DNA of 64,000 nt. Source: Anaerolineales bacterium. GTDB taxonomy: Bacteria > Chloroflexota > Anaerolineae > Anaerolineales > UBA11858. Shown here one piece after another: positions 30,789 through 39,511 of this stretch (the stretch's first letter is position 1; each line of letters opens with the position of its first letter). Both the position numbers and the translations under genes were made by a program. Below the pieces are notes generated by a model that saw only the letters and a program-made list of their open reading frames with translations, did not search any database and was not told where the DNA came from. The stretch spans positions 1-64,000 of the forward strand of contig JANQED010000033.1 in assembly GCA_028278545.1 (NCBI GenBank), in the 5' to 3' direction.

Positions 30789-32042
30789 ATGAGTGCGGCT
30801 GTAGGCAAGAAACTTCGTCAGGCTCGCGAGGCTCTCGGGTTGTCTCTGGAGCAGGTTGCGCAAGAGACACATATCCGCCTCCATTATTTGCGCGCCATGG
30901 AGGTGGGCCAGTTCGACGCCATCCCCTCCCGGGTACAGGCACGCGGCTTCCTGCGCTCATATGCCGGTCATCTGAATATCGATGTCGAACCCCTTTTCAA
31001 TGCCTTGGAGGGAGACGCGCTGATGACTTTTATGCCCCCAGAAGAGGAGATCGGTTCTGGGGTTCCGGATGACGACGCTTTGGGCGAGACGCCTGCCGTT
31101 GAGGAACCGGTCACCGGTTTGGTTGCCGTTGGGGAAACCCTTAAGGCCCAACGGGAGCTGCTGGGGCTCTCACGGGAGGATGTGGAACGGCACACGCATC
31201 TGCGGATTCATTATTTGCAGGCCCTGGAACGGGGTGACTTCGACGCCCTGCCGTCGGGGGTTCAGGGCAGCGGCATGTTGAAGAATTACGCTGAATTCCT
31301 GGGGTTGGACCCCGATCCTTTGCTGCTGGGCTTCGCGGAAGTGCTTCAATCTCAGTTGATCGAACGCCGCCAATCGAGTTCTTCTCGAAGCAGAGTGAGA
31401 CGAGAACCGCGAGAAGAACCAAGCATGCCCCGGCGCCTCTTCTCCAGAGATTTGCTGGTCGGTGGTTTGGCGGTCGTTTTTTTGATCGTTTTCGCGATTT
31501 GGGCTGGGATGCAGATCGCGACGGCGCGTTCCTCCTCAGAGCCGGAGCCTAGCCCGCCTTCGATCGCGGATGTCTTGCTGCCGTCTGCTACGGCGACTGT
31601 TGAACCTACGGTCACAGCCACGATCCCCTCGCCTCTCGATGAAGCAGTCGATGCAGACGCTGGTGAGCCCCCAGCTGAGGCCACGGAAGCCCCATTTTCC
31701 CTCGAGGACGCCGGGAAACTCATCCAAGTGCAAGTTGCAATCCGTCAGCGGGCTTATATGCGGATCACTGTGGATGGGGAAGTCGAATTCGATGGGCGGG
31801 TGATCCCCGGGGGCATCTATGCTTTTGCCGGGGATGAGGGTGTTGAAATCCTCACGGGCAATGCGGCCGGTTTGCATATTACCTATAATGGTGCTGAGCT
31901 TGGGGTATTGGGATTCTATGGCGAAGTGGTCAATTTCGTCATCACCGCGGATGGCATCCAGACCCCCACCTCGACGGTATCGCCCACAGCCACAGAAACG
32001 CCGGAAACCACGCCGACGCTCACACCAACACCGGTTCCTTGA
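30789..32042 (+). CDS. RodZ-like membrane protein with two helix-turn-helix domains
   Basis: 417 aa. Residues 5-74 and 113-182 are two copies of the RodZ-type Cro/CI helix-turn-helix (LRQAREALGLSLEQVAQETH and LKAQRELLGLSREDVERHTH), about 107 residues apart. A basic stretch, one TM helix (221-245), a Pro/Thr/Glu-rich spacer and a DUF4115-type beta domain (about 310-388) follow, then a Thr/Pro tail. RodZ links MreB filaments to the membrane in rod-shaped bacteria. Duplication of the HTH is unusual; most homologues have one. It lies directly before rimO. Confidence 0.88.
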   Translation: MSAAVGKKLRQAREALGLSLEQVAQETHIRLHYLRAMEVGQFDAIPSRVQARGFLRSYAGHLNIDVEPLFNALEGDALMTFMPPEEEIGSGVPDDDALGETPAVEEPVTGLVAVGETLKAQRELLGLSREDVERHTHLRIHYLQALERGDFDALPSGVQGSGMLKNYAEFLGLDPDPLLLGFAEVLQSQLIERRQSSSSRSRVRREPREEPSMPRRLFSRDLLVGGLAVVFLIVFAIWAGMQIATARSSSEPEPSPPSIADVLLPSATATVEPTVTATIPSPLDEAVDADAGEPPAEATEAPFSLEDAGKLIQVQVAIRQRAYMRITVDGEVEFDGRVIPGGIYAFAGDEGVEILTGNAAGLHITYNGAELGVLGFYGEVVNFVITADGIQTPTSTVSPTATETPETTPTLTPTPVP

Positions 32043-32065
32043 TCTGGTTTGATAGGTCATTGATT

Positions 32066-33418
32066 GTGGATAAAAAATCCTTCCATTTATTGTCATTGGG
32101 CTGCGCCAAGAATACGGTTGACTCCGACTCGATGGCGCAGCTGCTCATGAAAGCAGATTACCAGCCCACGGATGACTCTACCGAGGCAGGTGTGATCATC
32201 GTAAACACCTGCGGGTTTATCGGGCCGGCCAAGGAGGAGTCCCTGGATGTGCTCCAGGAGATGGCAGCCCAAAAACAGGACGGCCAGATTTTGATCGCCG
32301 CGGGCTGCCTGACCCAGCGCTATGGCGAGCAGGTTGCCCGACAAGTCCAGGGCATTGATGGCATCTTAGGAACCCGCCGCTGGATGGATATCCTCGATGT
32401 GGTGGGGACTTTGCGCGAGGATAAGCACCCTGAGCCCATATACCATCTCCCCGAGGTCCCGACCGTGGGTCAGGAGGAGGCGGGTACGCAGCGCGTGAGC
32501 ATCCAGGGGGCCAGCGCATATCTCAAAATCGCCGATGGATGCCGTCGCCCGTGCGCTTTCTGCGCCATTCCGCTGATCAAAGGGACCGCCGTCAGCCGCC
32601 CCGTGGAAGCGATCCTCGAAGATGCGCGCTCTCTGCAGGAGTTAGGCGTCTATGAGATCAACCTGATTGCCCAGGATACCACCGACTACGGCCATGACCT
32701 TGGGATGCGCAATGGCCTGGCGACCTTGTTGGAGAACATGGTCCAGGCTGTTCCCGAGATCCCCTGGCTGCGTATTTTGTACGCCTATCCCGGCTACGTC
32801 ACCGACGAATTGATTGAAGTGATGGCTGCCCACGAACAGGTTTTGCCCTACCTGGATATGCCCTTGCAGCACGCTCATCCTGCCACGCTCAGGCGTATGC
32901 GCCGCCCCGCGAATATGGATTGGGTGCGCAATGCGCTGGGTGAGATGCGCGCCGCAATGCCCGATCTGGCCTTGAGGACGACTTTTATCGTCGGCTACCC
33001 GGGAGAGACGGAGGAGGAATTCCAAACTCTGCTGGACTTCATTGAGGAGATGCACTTTGACCGCGTGGGGGCCTTTCAATTTTCCTTTGAGCCGGGTACG
33101 GCCAGCGAGCCCCTGGGGGACCCTGTTCCCGAGGAGGTCAAACAAGCGCGTTGGGAACGCCTCATGGAGAGCCAGCAGCGCATCTCCCTGGAGCGCAACC
33201 AGAGCTATGTCGGCAAAATCCTGGATGTGCTCATCGAAGGCCAGGGTGATGGTCTATCCCTGGGCCGCAGCTACCGCGACGCCCCCGAGATCGACGGCAT
33301 GGTGATCATCGAGGATGAAATCCCTGTCGGTTCGATGATCCCGGCGCGCATCACCGGGGCGATGGCCTATGACCTTACGGCGGTGGCGGAAGGTCAATTG
33401 TTGGAGATTCAAGATTAA
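32066..33418 (+). CDS. rimO: Ribosomal protein S12 methylthiotransferase RimO
   Basis: 450 aa from GTG 32066; a TTG at 32039 overlapping the previous stop is the alternative. GTG is preferred because family members begin just before FHLLSLGCAKNTVDSD. Radical-SAM tRNA/protein methylthiotransferase family: N-terminal cluster Cys C13, C49, C81; SAM-cluster motif C159-RRP-C163-AF-C166; C-terminal TRAM domain (about 385-450). It adds a methylthio group to Asp89 of S12. GCAKNTVDS and the DGCRRPCAFCAIP motif favour RimO over MiaB. It is unrelated to the radical-SAM cluster at 10-14 kb. Confidence 0.95.
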   Translation: MDKKSFHLLSLGCAKNTVDSDSMAQLLMKADYQPTDDSTEAGVIIVNTCGFIGPAKEESLDVLQEMAAQKQDGQILIAAGCLTQRYGEQVARQVQGIDGILGTRRWMDILDVVGTLREDKHPEPIYHLPEVPTVGQEEAGTQRVSIQGASAYLKIADGCRRPCAFCAIPLIKGTAVSRPVEAILEDARSLQELGVYEINLIAQDTTDYGHDLGMRNGLATLLENMVQAVPEIPWLRILYAYPGYVTDELIEVMAAHEQVLPYLDMPLQHAHPATLRRMRRPANMDWVRNALGEMRAAMPDLALRTTFIVGYPGETEEEFQTLLDFIEEMHFDRVGAFQFSFEPGTASEPLGDPVPEEVKQARWERLMESQQRISLERNQSYVGKILDVLIEGQGDGLSLGRSYRDAPEIDGMVIIEDEIPVGSMIPARITGAMAYDLTAVAEGQLLEIQD

Positions 33419-33450
33419 ACACTGCTATCATCACACTTCCTGGAAAAACG

Positions 33451-34416
33451 ATGCTCAATACTGATAACCCTGAAATTCAATTCGCCGTTCATGCGGTGCG
33501 GCAGGCCTGCTCGCTGGTCAAGCAAGTCCAGGCCGAGATGGTCTCCCCTGCGCTGACCAAAGATGACCGCTCACCGGTCACCGTAGCGGATTTCGCTGCC
33601 CAGGCCCTGGTCGGTTATTTGCTGGATGAGAACTTCCCTGATGATCCCATGGTGGGAGAAGAGGACTCCACAGTGTTACAAGGCTCCGAGGAGCGACTTA
33701 CGTTGGAAAGGATCACCGGGTTTGTGAGCGGTTATGCGGCTGACGCAAGTCCTGAAAGGGTATGTCAGTGGATTGACCGCGGTTCCGCTGAGACCGCGCC
33801 GCGCTTTTGGACGTTGGACCCTATCGATGGCACCAAAGGCTTCTTGCGCGGGGATCAATACGCGGTGGCTTTGGCGCTTATCGAAGAGGGGCAAGTTCAG
33901 GTTGGCGTGTTGGGCTGTCCAAACTTAGACTCTATCGCTTTGGTAGCTGCTGCCCGCGGCCAAGGTGCCTGGGCCGGATCACTAGATGGCACACTCGACC
34001 TTGGGCGTTTATCCGTCTCCAGGTGTGCCGACCCGCCCCAGGCGCGCTTGCTGCGTTCCTTCGAATCAGGCCACACCAATGTCAGCCAGGTGGATCATTT
34101 TGCCGAGGCCTTGGGTGTGCAGGCCCAGCCCATTCGCATGGACAGCCAGGCCAAGTATGCCCTGCTGGCAGCAGGGCAGGGCGAGATTTACCTGCGGCTG
34201 CTCTCACCCCAGCGGCGCGGTTACCGCGAGAAGATTTGGGATCAAGCCGCCGGGTCCCTGGTGATCGAGGAGGCTGGCGGCCGCGTCACGGACCTGGATG
34301 GGAACGCACTCGATTTCACCCGCGGCCGCACGCTGGCCGACAACCGCGGCATTTGCGCGACGAACGGATACCTGCATCAGGCGGCTTTGGAGGCTTTGAG
34401 AGACATACGAGCATAA
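33451..34416 (+). CDS. 3'(2'),5'-bisphosphate nucleotidase (CysQ/HAL2-like)
   Basis: 321 aa, Mg-dependent phosphatase of the inositol-monophosphatase superfamily. Metal site: E70/E71 in VGEEDS, DPIDGTKGF (D123-F131) and WDQAAGSLVIEEAGG near residue 270. The DPIDGTKGF form and the length favour the 3'-phosphoadenosine 5'-phosphate phosphatase branch over inositol monophosphatase. It would recycle PAP made in sulfate assimilation or acyl-carrier-protein maturation. It follows rimO by 32 nt and precedes a GT-C membrane protein by 3 nt, so it is probably in one operon. Confidence 0.9.
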   Translation: MLNTDNPEIQFAVHAVRQACSLVKQVQAEMVSPALTKDDRSPVTVADFAAQALVGYLLDENFPDDPMVGEEDSTVLQGSEERLTLERITGFVSGYAADASPERVCQWIDRGSAETAPRFWTLDPIDGTKGFLRGDQYAVALALIEEGQVQVGVLGCPNLDSIALVAAARGQGAWAGSLDGTLDLGRLSVSRCADPPQARLLRSFESGHTNVSQVDHFAEALGVQAQPIRMDSQAKYALLAAGQGEIYLRLLSPQRRGYREKIWDQAAGSLVIEEAGGRVTDLDGNALDFTRGRTLADNRGICATNGYLHQAALEALRDIRA

Positions 34417-34419
34417 GCG

Positions 34420-35946
34420 ATGATTGAAGATCGTGCTTCGATCATGACCCTTTACGACCGTATTGCCCTCGCAATCAGCATCCTTGCTGTGATCATCACG
34501 GCCTGGATTTCAGGGAATAGCTTCCAAGGACTGCCCCATCTCGAAGACGAGTATGCTTACCTCTGGCAGGCCCAGGCCATCGCTGGCGGAAAATTCATTT
34601 TGCCTTCTCCCCCTGAATCTGAGCACTTTTTCGTCCCCTTTGTCGTCGATTACAACGGCCAACGTTTTGGCAAATACCCCTTGGGCTGGCCTGCCGTACT
34701 TTCCCTTGGCGAGCGGATGGGATTAGGGACGTTGGTCAACCCGTTGCTGGCCGGGTTGGCTGTATGGTTGACGTACCGGCTGGGGAAAAGGACGCTGGGG
34801 GAGGTTTGTGGATTGCTGGCCGCGGGATTGACGTTCACCTCCCCGATTTTTTTGATGTATTCGGGCATGCTACTTTCCCATCCCTGGGGGCTGGTGCTCA
34901 GCGCCGCTTTTGCGCTTTCCTGGCTGGGGGCAGTGGATCAGCGGGAGGACGTTCCGGGGTGGCTGCCTACCCTGGGCGCGGGCCTCACCCTCGGGGTCCT
35001 GGCCCTGAGCCGCCCGCTGACCGCCCTGGGAGTAGGTCTGCCCTTTGGCATCCATGGGCTTATCCTGTTGTGGCGCGGCTCCCCGGTGGTTCGCAGACGT
35101 GTGATCACGGTGGGGCTGGTGGCTGCGATCATTGGGAGTACGCTTTTTCTCTGGCAGTTTGCCCTCACCGGGGACGCTCTGCTCAATCCGTATACGCTGT
35201 GGTGGGAATATGATAAGGTCGGCTTTGGGCCAGGATATGGCGTCCTTGAGGAGGGGCATACGCTCGAACAGGCTCTCTCGAATACCCGCCGAAGTTTGGT
35301 AGAGGGGGCTGGCGACTTCTTCGGCTGGGGATGGGGTGCCTACTCCTGGATTTTTCTTCCCCTTGGGCTTTGGGTAGCCCGACGGAATAAAAAGGCCTGG
35401 CTGTTAGTGGGTGTCCCTCTTGGACTGGTCATCGTTTACCTGGCTTATTGGATTTCGGGGCCGCGCTATTTTTATGAAGGCCTGTATGGCCTGACTTTGT
35501 TCAGCGCGGCCGGGATCGCTGCCCTGGCCGGATGGTCAAAAAGTGGGGAAGGGCGCACACGTCAAGGTGGCAGAGTCCGCTCGTGGGTGATGATCGTCGT
35601 TTTTGCGATCCTGGTTGCTGCCAACCTGGTCTTTTATACCCCCAGGAAGCTGAAGGAAACGCATCTCTTTTACGAAGTCGATTCGGCTGATTTGGAGGCG
35701 TTCACGGACGTTGCGGTGCAAAACCTCGCCCCGGCGTTGGTGCTAGTGCATGCCGAAAACTGGCGAGATTACGCGATCTTCCTTAAGCTGGCCGACCCCT
35801 TCTTAGAAAGCCCCTTTATCTTTGCGTGGACTCCCCGAGATGATGATCCTGGGGAGGGGCTTGTTAGAGCTTACCCTGGACGCACGTTATACCATTACTA
35901 CCCAGAAGACCCGGGGCAGTTCTATTCGGCGCCGCGAGCCCCCTGA
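34420..35946 (+). CDS. GT-C family glycosyltransferase, integral membrane
   Basis: 508 aa with about ten hydrophobic segments. The first extracytoplasmic loop has the acidic motif LEDEYAYLWQAQAIA and FGKYPLGWPAVLSLGE, as in PMT/ArnT-like (GT39/GT83) enzymes that use polyprenyl-phosphate sugars. A soluble C-terminal region (about 420-508) follows. ATG 34420 is 3 nt after the nucleotidase; ATG 34444 is an alternative start. It is convergent with another GT-C gene, 8 nt apart, and together they may act in cell-envelope glycosylation. The acceptor is unknown. Confidence 0.78.
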   Translation: MIEDRASIMTLYDRIALAISILAVIITAWISGNSFQGLPHLEDEYAYLWQAQAIAGGKFILPSPPESEHFFVPFVVDYNGQRFGKYPLGWPAVLSLGERMGLGTLVNPLLAGLAVWLTYRLGKRTLGEVCGLLAAGLTFTSPIFLMYSGMLLSHPWGLVLSAAFALSWLGAVDQREDVPGWLPTLGAGLTLGVLALSRPLTALGVGLPFGIHGLILLWRGSPVVRRRVITVGLVAAIIGSTLFLWQFALTGDALLNPYTLWWEYDKVGFGPGYGVLEEGHTLEQALSNTRRSLVEGAGDFFGWGWGAYSWIFLPLGLWVARRNKKAWLLVGVPLGLVIVYLAYWISGPRYFYEGLYGLTLFSAAGIAALAGWSKSGEGRTRQGGRVRSWVMIVVFAILVAANLVFYTPRKLKETHLFYEVDSADLEAFTDVAVQNLAPALVLVHAENWRDYAIFLKLADPFLESPFIFAWTPRDDDPGEGLVRAYPGRTLYHYYPEDPGQFYSAPRAP

Positions 35947-35954
35947 GGGGGAGG

Positions 35955-37466
35955 TTATGGTTGTGGTGAATTCGGTACCCAGCGAATCGGCCGCAGCAAC
36001 GCCAGTATGGGGGGGATGATCAAGATAGAGACCCCGATAATATGCCCCAGGAAGTGATTCCGCAGCAGAATCGGAAGCCAGACCCTGACGGTCTCGAAAT
36101 AGGGGATAGCGAATAATGCGGACATGGAAAAAAGGACACCGGTACTCAAAGGGCGCTGGTCGGGGAGCAGCAACGAGCCCAACGGCAGGCACCAGAGTAA
36201 ATACCAGGCATGGAATGTCGGGGCAGCTAGGAGAACGTACCAGAAGAGCAGGTAGAAGGCCGCGGCGATGGGCAGCGTTTTGGATCGGGCGCGCGTTCCC
36301 AAAACTTTCCAAATGTAATAGCAGAAAATAATCCCGCAAATCGAGTAGAGAATCCCCCTGGATACATCGAACGCGGCGTTTGTCCCCAGGGCGTTTTTCA
36401 GGCCGAGCACCAGCAGAGCCAGCAAGGAACGGCCGGCACCTGAGCTGGCTTCCAAGACGGCCCATTGGTCCGCCCCGGGCCAAAGGGGCCGCATCCCGAT
36501 CACCAAGAGCAGTGATATCACCAAACCGTAGCTCACTAACGATAAGGCGCGCTGCTGCCATTTCTCCCATTGCAAGGTTATCGCCAACAAGAAGAAGGGC
36601 AGGACGACCAGGGGCACAAATTTGACCAGAACGGAAGCGGTCATGAAGATGCAGAATGCCAACGACATGACCATCTTTTTGCGGGGATTGGGTGACCGAT
36701 CTAGACTAATAAATGCCCAGATTGCCGCCAGCAGGAAAAAAGCCATCACGATATCGTTGTGGCCGTTTTGGGCGCTCTCAAGTAGCACCAGCGGATTCCA
36801 GGCCAAAGCCGCGGTCCCGGTGAGCGCCCAATCAGGGCGCAGATTCCGTAGGATCAGGTAAACCCACCCGATGCAACCCAGGTAAGAGAGCGCGGCGATG
36901 CCTTTCAGCGCGTATAAATGGCCTAAAAAGTGACCCCCGCCCAGTTGGAACGCGCCTAAAGAGAGCCATTCCCACACCGGGCCGTATGGAGAGCGGGCAT
37001 CCTCCCATTCACCGGCCAAACCCAGCCAGGGGTCTGCCTCGGGGAGCATTTGGGGCGCGGTCGCCAGCGGCTGCATCTCATAGAGTGCCCATCCTCGGGT
37101 GCGGATGGCGTAGATGAAAATGTCTATGGCGGTTTGGGGGTAAGAGAAGACCAAAATGAGCGCAAAAATGGCACTGGTGACTAAAACGTGGCGAATTTGG
37201 ATTTGGAACTGACCCTGCATAACCCCTTTGAGCACCCAAAGGTAGATACCAAAGAGGCCCCCAATCCCGATGATATAGGCTAAGAAGCCCAGCAAGGAAT
37301 GACCCGTCAGTTTTGCATAATCTAAGGGGGGGATGATGTTGTAATACTTCGACAGAGGGAAGGCGGCGGTGAAGGCCGCGTAAATCCCCCCGCTCAGGAT
37401 GACCGCGGCTGTCAAAGGAGCCTGGGGAGAGACTGAAAACAGCCTGGCTTTTACCCGACTAATCAT
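35955..37466 (-). CDS. GT-C/GT87-like mannosyltransferase, integral membrane
   Basis: 503 aa, about twelve hydrophobic segments. The first large loop contains DIFIYAIRTRGWALYEMQP and, later, ARSPYGPVWEWLS, and NPLVLLESAQNGHNDIVM follows. These are hallmark patterns of polyprenol-phosphomannose-dependent alpha-mannosyltransferases (MptA/MptB-like, DUF2029). A role in lipoglycan or S-layer glycan assembly is likely but not proven. It precedes a CopD-domain gene on the same strand only in the upstream sense: 37476-37982 lies before it in transcription with 9 nt between, so they share a message. Confidence 0.82.
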   Translation of the reverse strand: MISRVKARLFSVSPQAPLTAAVILSGGIYAAFTAAFPLSKYYNIIPPLDYAKLTGHSLLGFLAYIIGIGGLFGIYLWVLKGVMQGQFQIQIRHVLVTSAIFALILVFSYPQTAIDIFIYAIRTRGWALYEMQPLATAPQMLPEADPWLGLAGEWEDARSPYGPVWEWLSLGAFQLGGGHFLGHLYALKGIAALSYLGCIGWVYLILRNLRPDWALTGTAALAWNPLVLLESAQNGHNDIVMAFFLLAAIWAFISLDRSPNPRKKMVMSLAFCIFMTASVLVKFVPLVVLPFFLLAITLQWEKWQQRALSLVSYGLVISLLLVIGMRPLWPGADQWAVLEASSGAGRSLLALLVLGLKNALGTNAAFDVSRGILYSICGIIFCYYIWKVLGTRARSKTLPIAAAFYLLFWYVLLAAPTFHAWYLLWCLPLGSLLLPDQRPLSTGVLFSMSALFAIPYFETVRVWLPILLRNHFLGHIIGVSILIIPPILALLRPIRWVPNSPQP

Positions 37467-37475
37467 GGAGAGGGT

Positions 37476-37982
37476 TCACGAGGCGCGTGCCAGGGCGGTC
37501 AGGGCCAGGACGATGATCCCCAAAGCCAAGTTCAGCCCTAGAAGCAGGTGTTCACGGCGTTGGAGGGCGTTGATCTCCGGCGCGTCTTGCCCGCGTGCCT
37601 GGCGCAACGCTGCCCGCCGCATAGACGGCATTATGCCCCAGGTGAGGTACCCGCTGACGATGACCATCAACCCAAAGAGAAAATGTTTTACCAGGATAGC
37701 CCAGGCCCAGCGGTTATTGAGTGTCAGGAACCCCTCATAGTTGGGATTGGCGCTCATCTGTAACATGCCGCTGCCGAGCAGCACGGCGACGCTGAACCAG
37801 GCCAGAGGGTCGAGGCGGCGCTGTACTCTTTCTAAAAACACGGCATAAGCGTTTTCGTCTAACGTGCGCCGGGCGACGGGGATGATCAGCGCCGTCAATA
37901 TAGCAAGGCCACCGATCCAAATGACGGTGGCCAGCATGTGCAGCCAGTATGCGATGGTGAGAGCCCAGGTGGGGGTGGTCAT
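37476..37982 (-). CDS. CopD-domain membrane protein
   Basis: 168 aa with four hydrophobic helices (about 8-33, 58-78, 89-113, 145-165). WLHMLATVIWIGGLAIL and the conserved His/Trp pattern are typical of the CopD domain. GSGMLQM and VKHFLFGLMV also fit. Stand-alone CopD proteins are linked to copper transport or haem proteins, but direct evidence is thin. The transcription order is TPR protein (39005), CopD, mannosyltransferase, with gaps of 21 and 9 nt, suggesting one operon. Confidence 0.8.
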   Translation of the reverse strand: MTTPTWALTIAYWLHMLATVIWIGGLAILTALIIPVARRTLDENAYAVFLERVQRRLDPLAWFSVAVLLGSGMLQMSANPNYEGFLTLNNRWAWAILVKHFLFGLMVIVSGYLTWGIMPSMRRAALRQARGQDAPEINALQRREHLLLGLNLALGIIVLALTALARAS

Positions 37983-38003
37983 CCGAAGAGCCGATGCCCT
38001 CCT

Positions 38004-39005
38004 TTACTCGCATTTATCCAGCGCACTAAGGGACCTCTCCTGATAAGCGGAGTCGCCGGTGTATTGATAGGTTTTCTCATAAATAGTAGCCAGCTCACAC
38101 CAGTTTCCGTCGGCTTCAAGGAGTTGAGCATATGCGATGAGGGCCTCCAGGTAGCGCTGGGCAGCTGTCCAACCGGAGCCATCGTGCAGATTGGGGGTCA
38201 TGGCGGCAACTTGCTCGAAGTAGGAGACGGCCTGCGCCCAATCGACATCCCAATAGCTTGCTCCGGATATGTAGTAGCTCGCCCACGTGCGCCAGCTATC
38301 GGCCTCGGTATCCAGAACACCGAAGTTTTCTGCCAGGGCAAGATCGTAAATGCCGCCTTCGAGACTGCCCAAACTGATCTTTTGTACACCCCGCTGCCGC
38401 AAAGATAGATAGATCATGCCATCGACATCGATGGGTCTATAGGCGGGATTCTTTTTGCGCAGCATCTCCAGGGTTTCGATGGCCAGGCTCCATTCCCCGC
38501 TTGCTACGTAGCCCTCCGCTTGCGCAAAGAGTTCCTCTTCGGCGCGCGAATCGGGCGTTGGGGTTGCCTCGACGGCTGTTGGCAATGGGGAGGGGGTAGG
38601 GGTAGCGGTGGCGTTGAGCACTAATAGAACTTCTGCCAGCTTATCCGTCACGCCAGGGTAAGTGGGGTCGAGGCCGATGACATACTCGAAGCGCTGGCGG
38701 GCCACTTCGTAGCGACCGGCCTGCATATCCAAGATGCCGAGTTCATATTGTTCGGCGGCAGCTACAGCAAGTTGAAAGGCTTCCTGGCCCGTCCGTCGGC
38801 GGATGCCATTCTGGTAGCCCAAGATGCCGCTCACGCCGAGCACAAGAATCAGCCCCAGGAGCGCCAAACCGCCTCTCAGCAGCCAGGGGCGTCCCTTTTT
38901 CTTTTGGGGTATATCGCTGGGTTGCTCAAGGTCAATAGGGGATGTATCCTCTCCCCCAAAAGGGTCGATTTGTGTGGGTTGGGTTTCGTTGAGATGGTCG
39001 TCCAT
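38004..39005 (-). CDS. Membrane-anchored TPR protein
   Basis: 333 aa. The cytoplasmic N-terminus (1-40) has ETQPTQIDPF, a Thr-rich acidic stretch that might be a kinase target read by FHA domains (speculation). One TM helix (about 44-63) is followed by TPR-like helices (75-130), a Thr/Pro-rich linker (131-152) and more TPR-like helices to the end. No catalytic motif is seen. Such proteins are common scaffolds in this group. A TAGAAT box 9 nt before the ATG could make the message nearly leaderless. Confidence 0.8.
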   Translation of the reverse strand: MDDHLNETQPTQIDPFGGEDTSPIDLEQPSDIPQKKKGRPWLLRGGLALLGLILVLGVSGILGYQNGIRRRTGQEAFQLAVAAAEQYELGILDMQAGRYEVARQRFEYVIGLDPTYPGVTDKLAEVLLVLNATATPTPSPLPTAVEATPTPDSRAEEELFAQAEGYVASGEWSLAIETLEMLRKKNPAYRPIDVDGMIYLSLRQRGVQKISLGSLEGGIYDLALAENFGVLDTEADSWRTWASYYISGASYWDVDWAQAVSYFEQVAAMTPNLHDGSGWTAAQRYLEALIAYAQLLEADGNWCELATIYEKTYQYTGDSAYQERSLSALDKCE

Positions 39006-39063
39006 AGCGAGCCAATTCTAATGCGGAAAGAGGAAAACGTAAAGCACAGCGATTTTCCAGAGG

Positions 39064-39075
39064 TATAATCCTTGT
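39064..39075 (+). promoter_or_regulatory. -10 box of a leaderless thioesterase operon
   Basis: TATAAT (39064-39069) ends 6 nt before ATG 39076. No -35 match at 16-18 nt. Confidence 0.45.
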
Positions 39076-39492
39076 ATGTCAGAATTCCGATTTTATCAAC
39101 CTATCACAGTGCGTTACGGCGACCTGGACCCCCAGGGGCACGTCAACAACGCCCGTTACCTCACCTTCATGGAACAGGCCCGCATTGCTTATGTGAAGCA
39201 ATTGGGGTTGTGGGATGGAGGTTCGTTCCTGGATATAGGGATGATCATGGCCGATGCCCGTGTCTCGTTTCGAGCGCCGATCCTGTGGGGGCAGCCCATA
39301 CAAGTAGGCGTGCGCATCGCCCGACTTGGCACCAAGAGCATGGACAGTTTTTATCTCATCGAAGATATTGAAACCGGCCAAATCCTGGCAGATGGGAGCA
39401 GCGTGCTGGTGGCTTATGATTATCATACATCCAGCACAATCCCTATTCCCGATGAGTGGCGCGAGATCATCATGGCGTTTGAGAACCTATGA
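39076..39492 (+). CDS. Acyl-CoA thioesterase (4HBT hot-dog family)
   Basis: 138 aa, one hot-dog domain. The YbgC/FadM-type motif VRYGDLDPQGHVNNARYLTF is present (listed to 20 residues), with the catalytic Asp in GDLDPQGHVNN. Likely hydrolyses medium- or long-chain acyl-CoA in the cytosol. First gene of an apparent four-gene run (thioesterase, M42 peptidase, LLM oxidoreductase, pcm) with gaps or overlaps of at most 20 nt. The genes have no obvious common pathway. Confidence 0.9.
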   Translation: MSEFRFYQPITVRYGDLDPQGHVNNARYLTFMEQARIAYVKQLGLWDGGSFLDIGMIMADARVSFRAPILWGQPIQVGVRIARLGTKSMDSFYLIEDIETGQILADGSSVLVAYDYHTSSTIPIPDEWREIIMAFENL

Positions 39493-39511
39493 TCGTTGAA
39501 GTGGATGGCGT

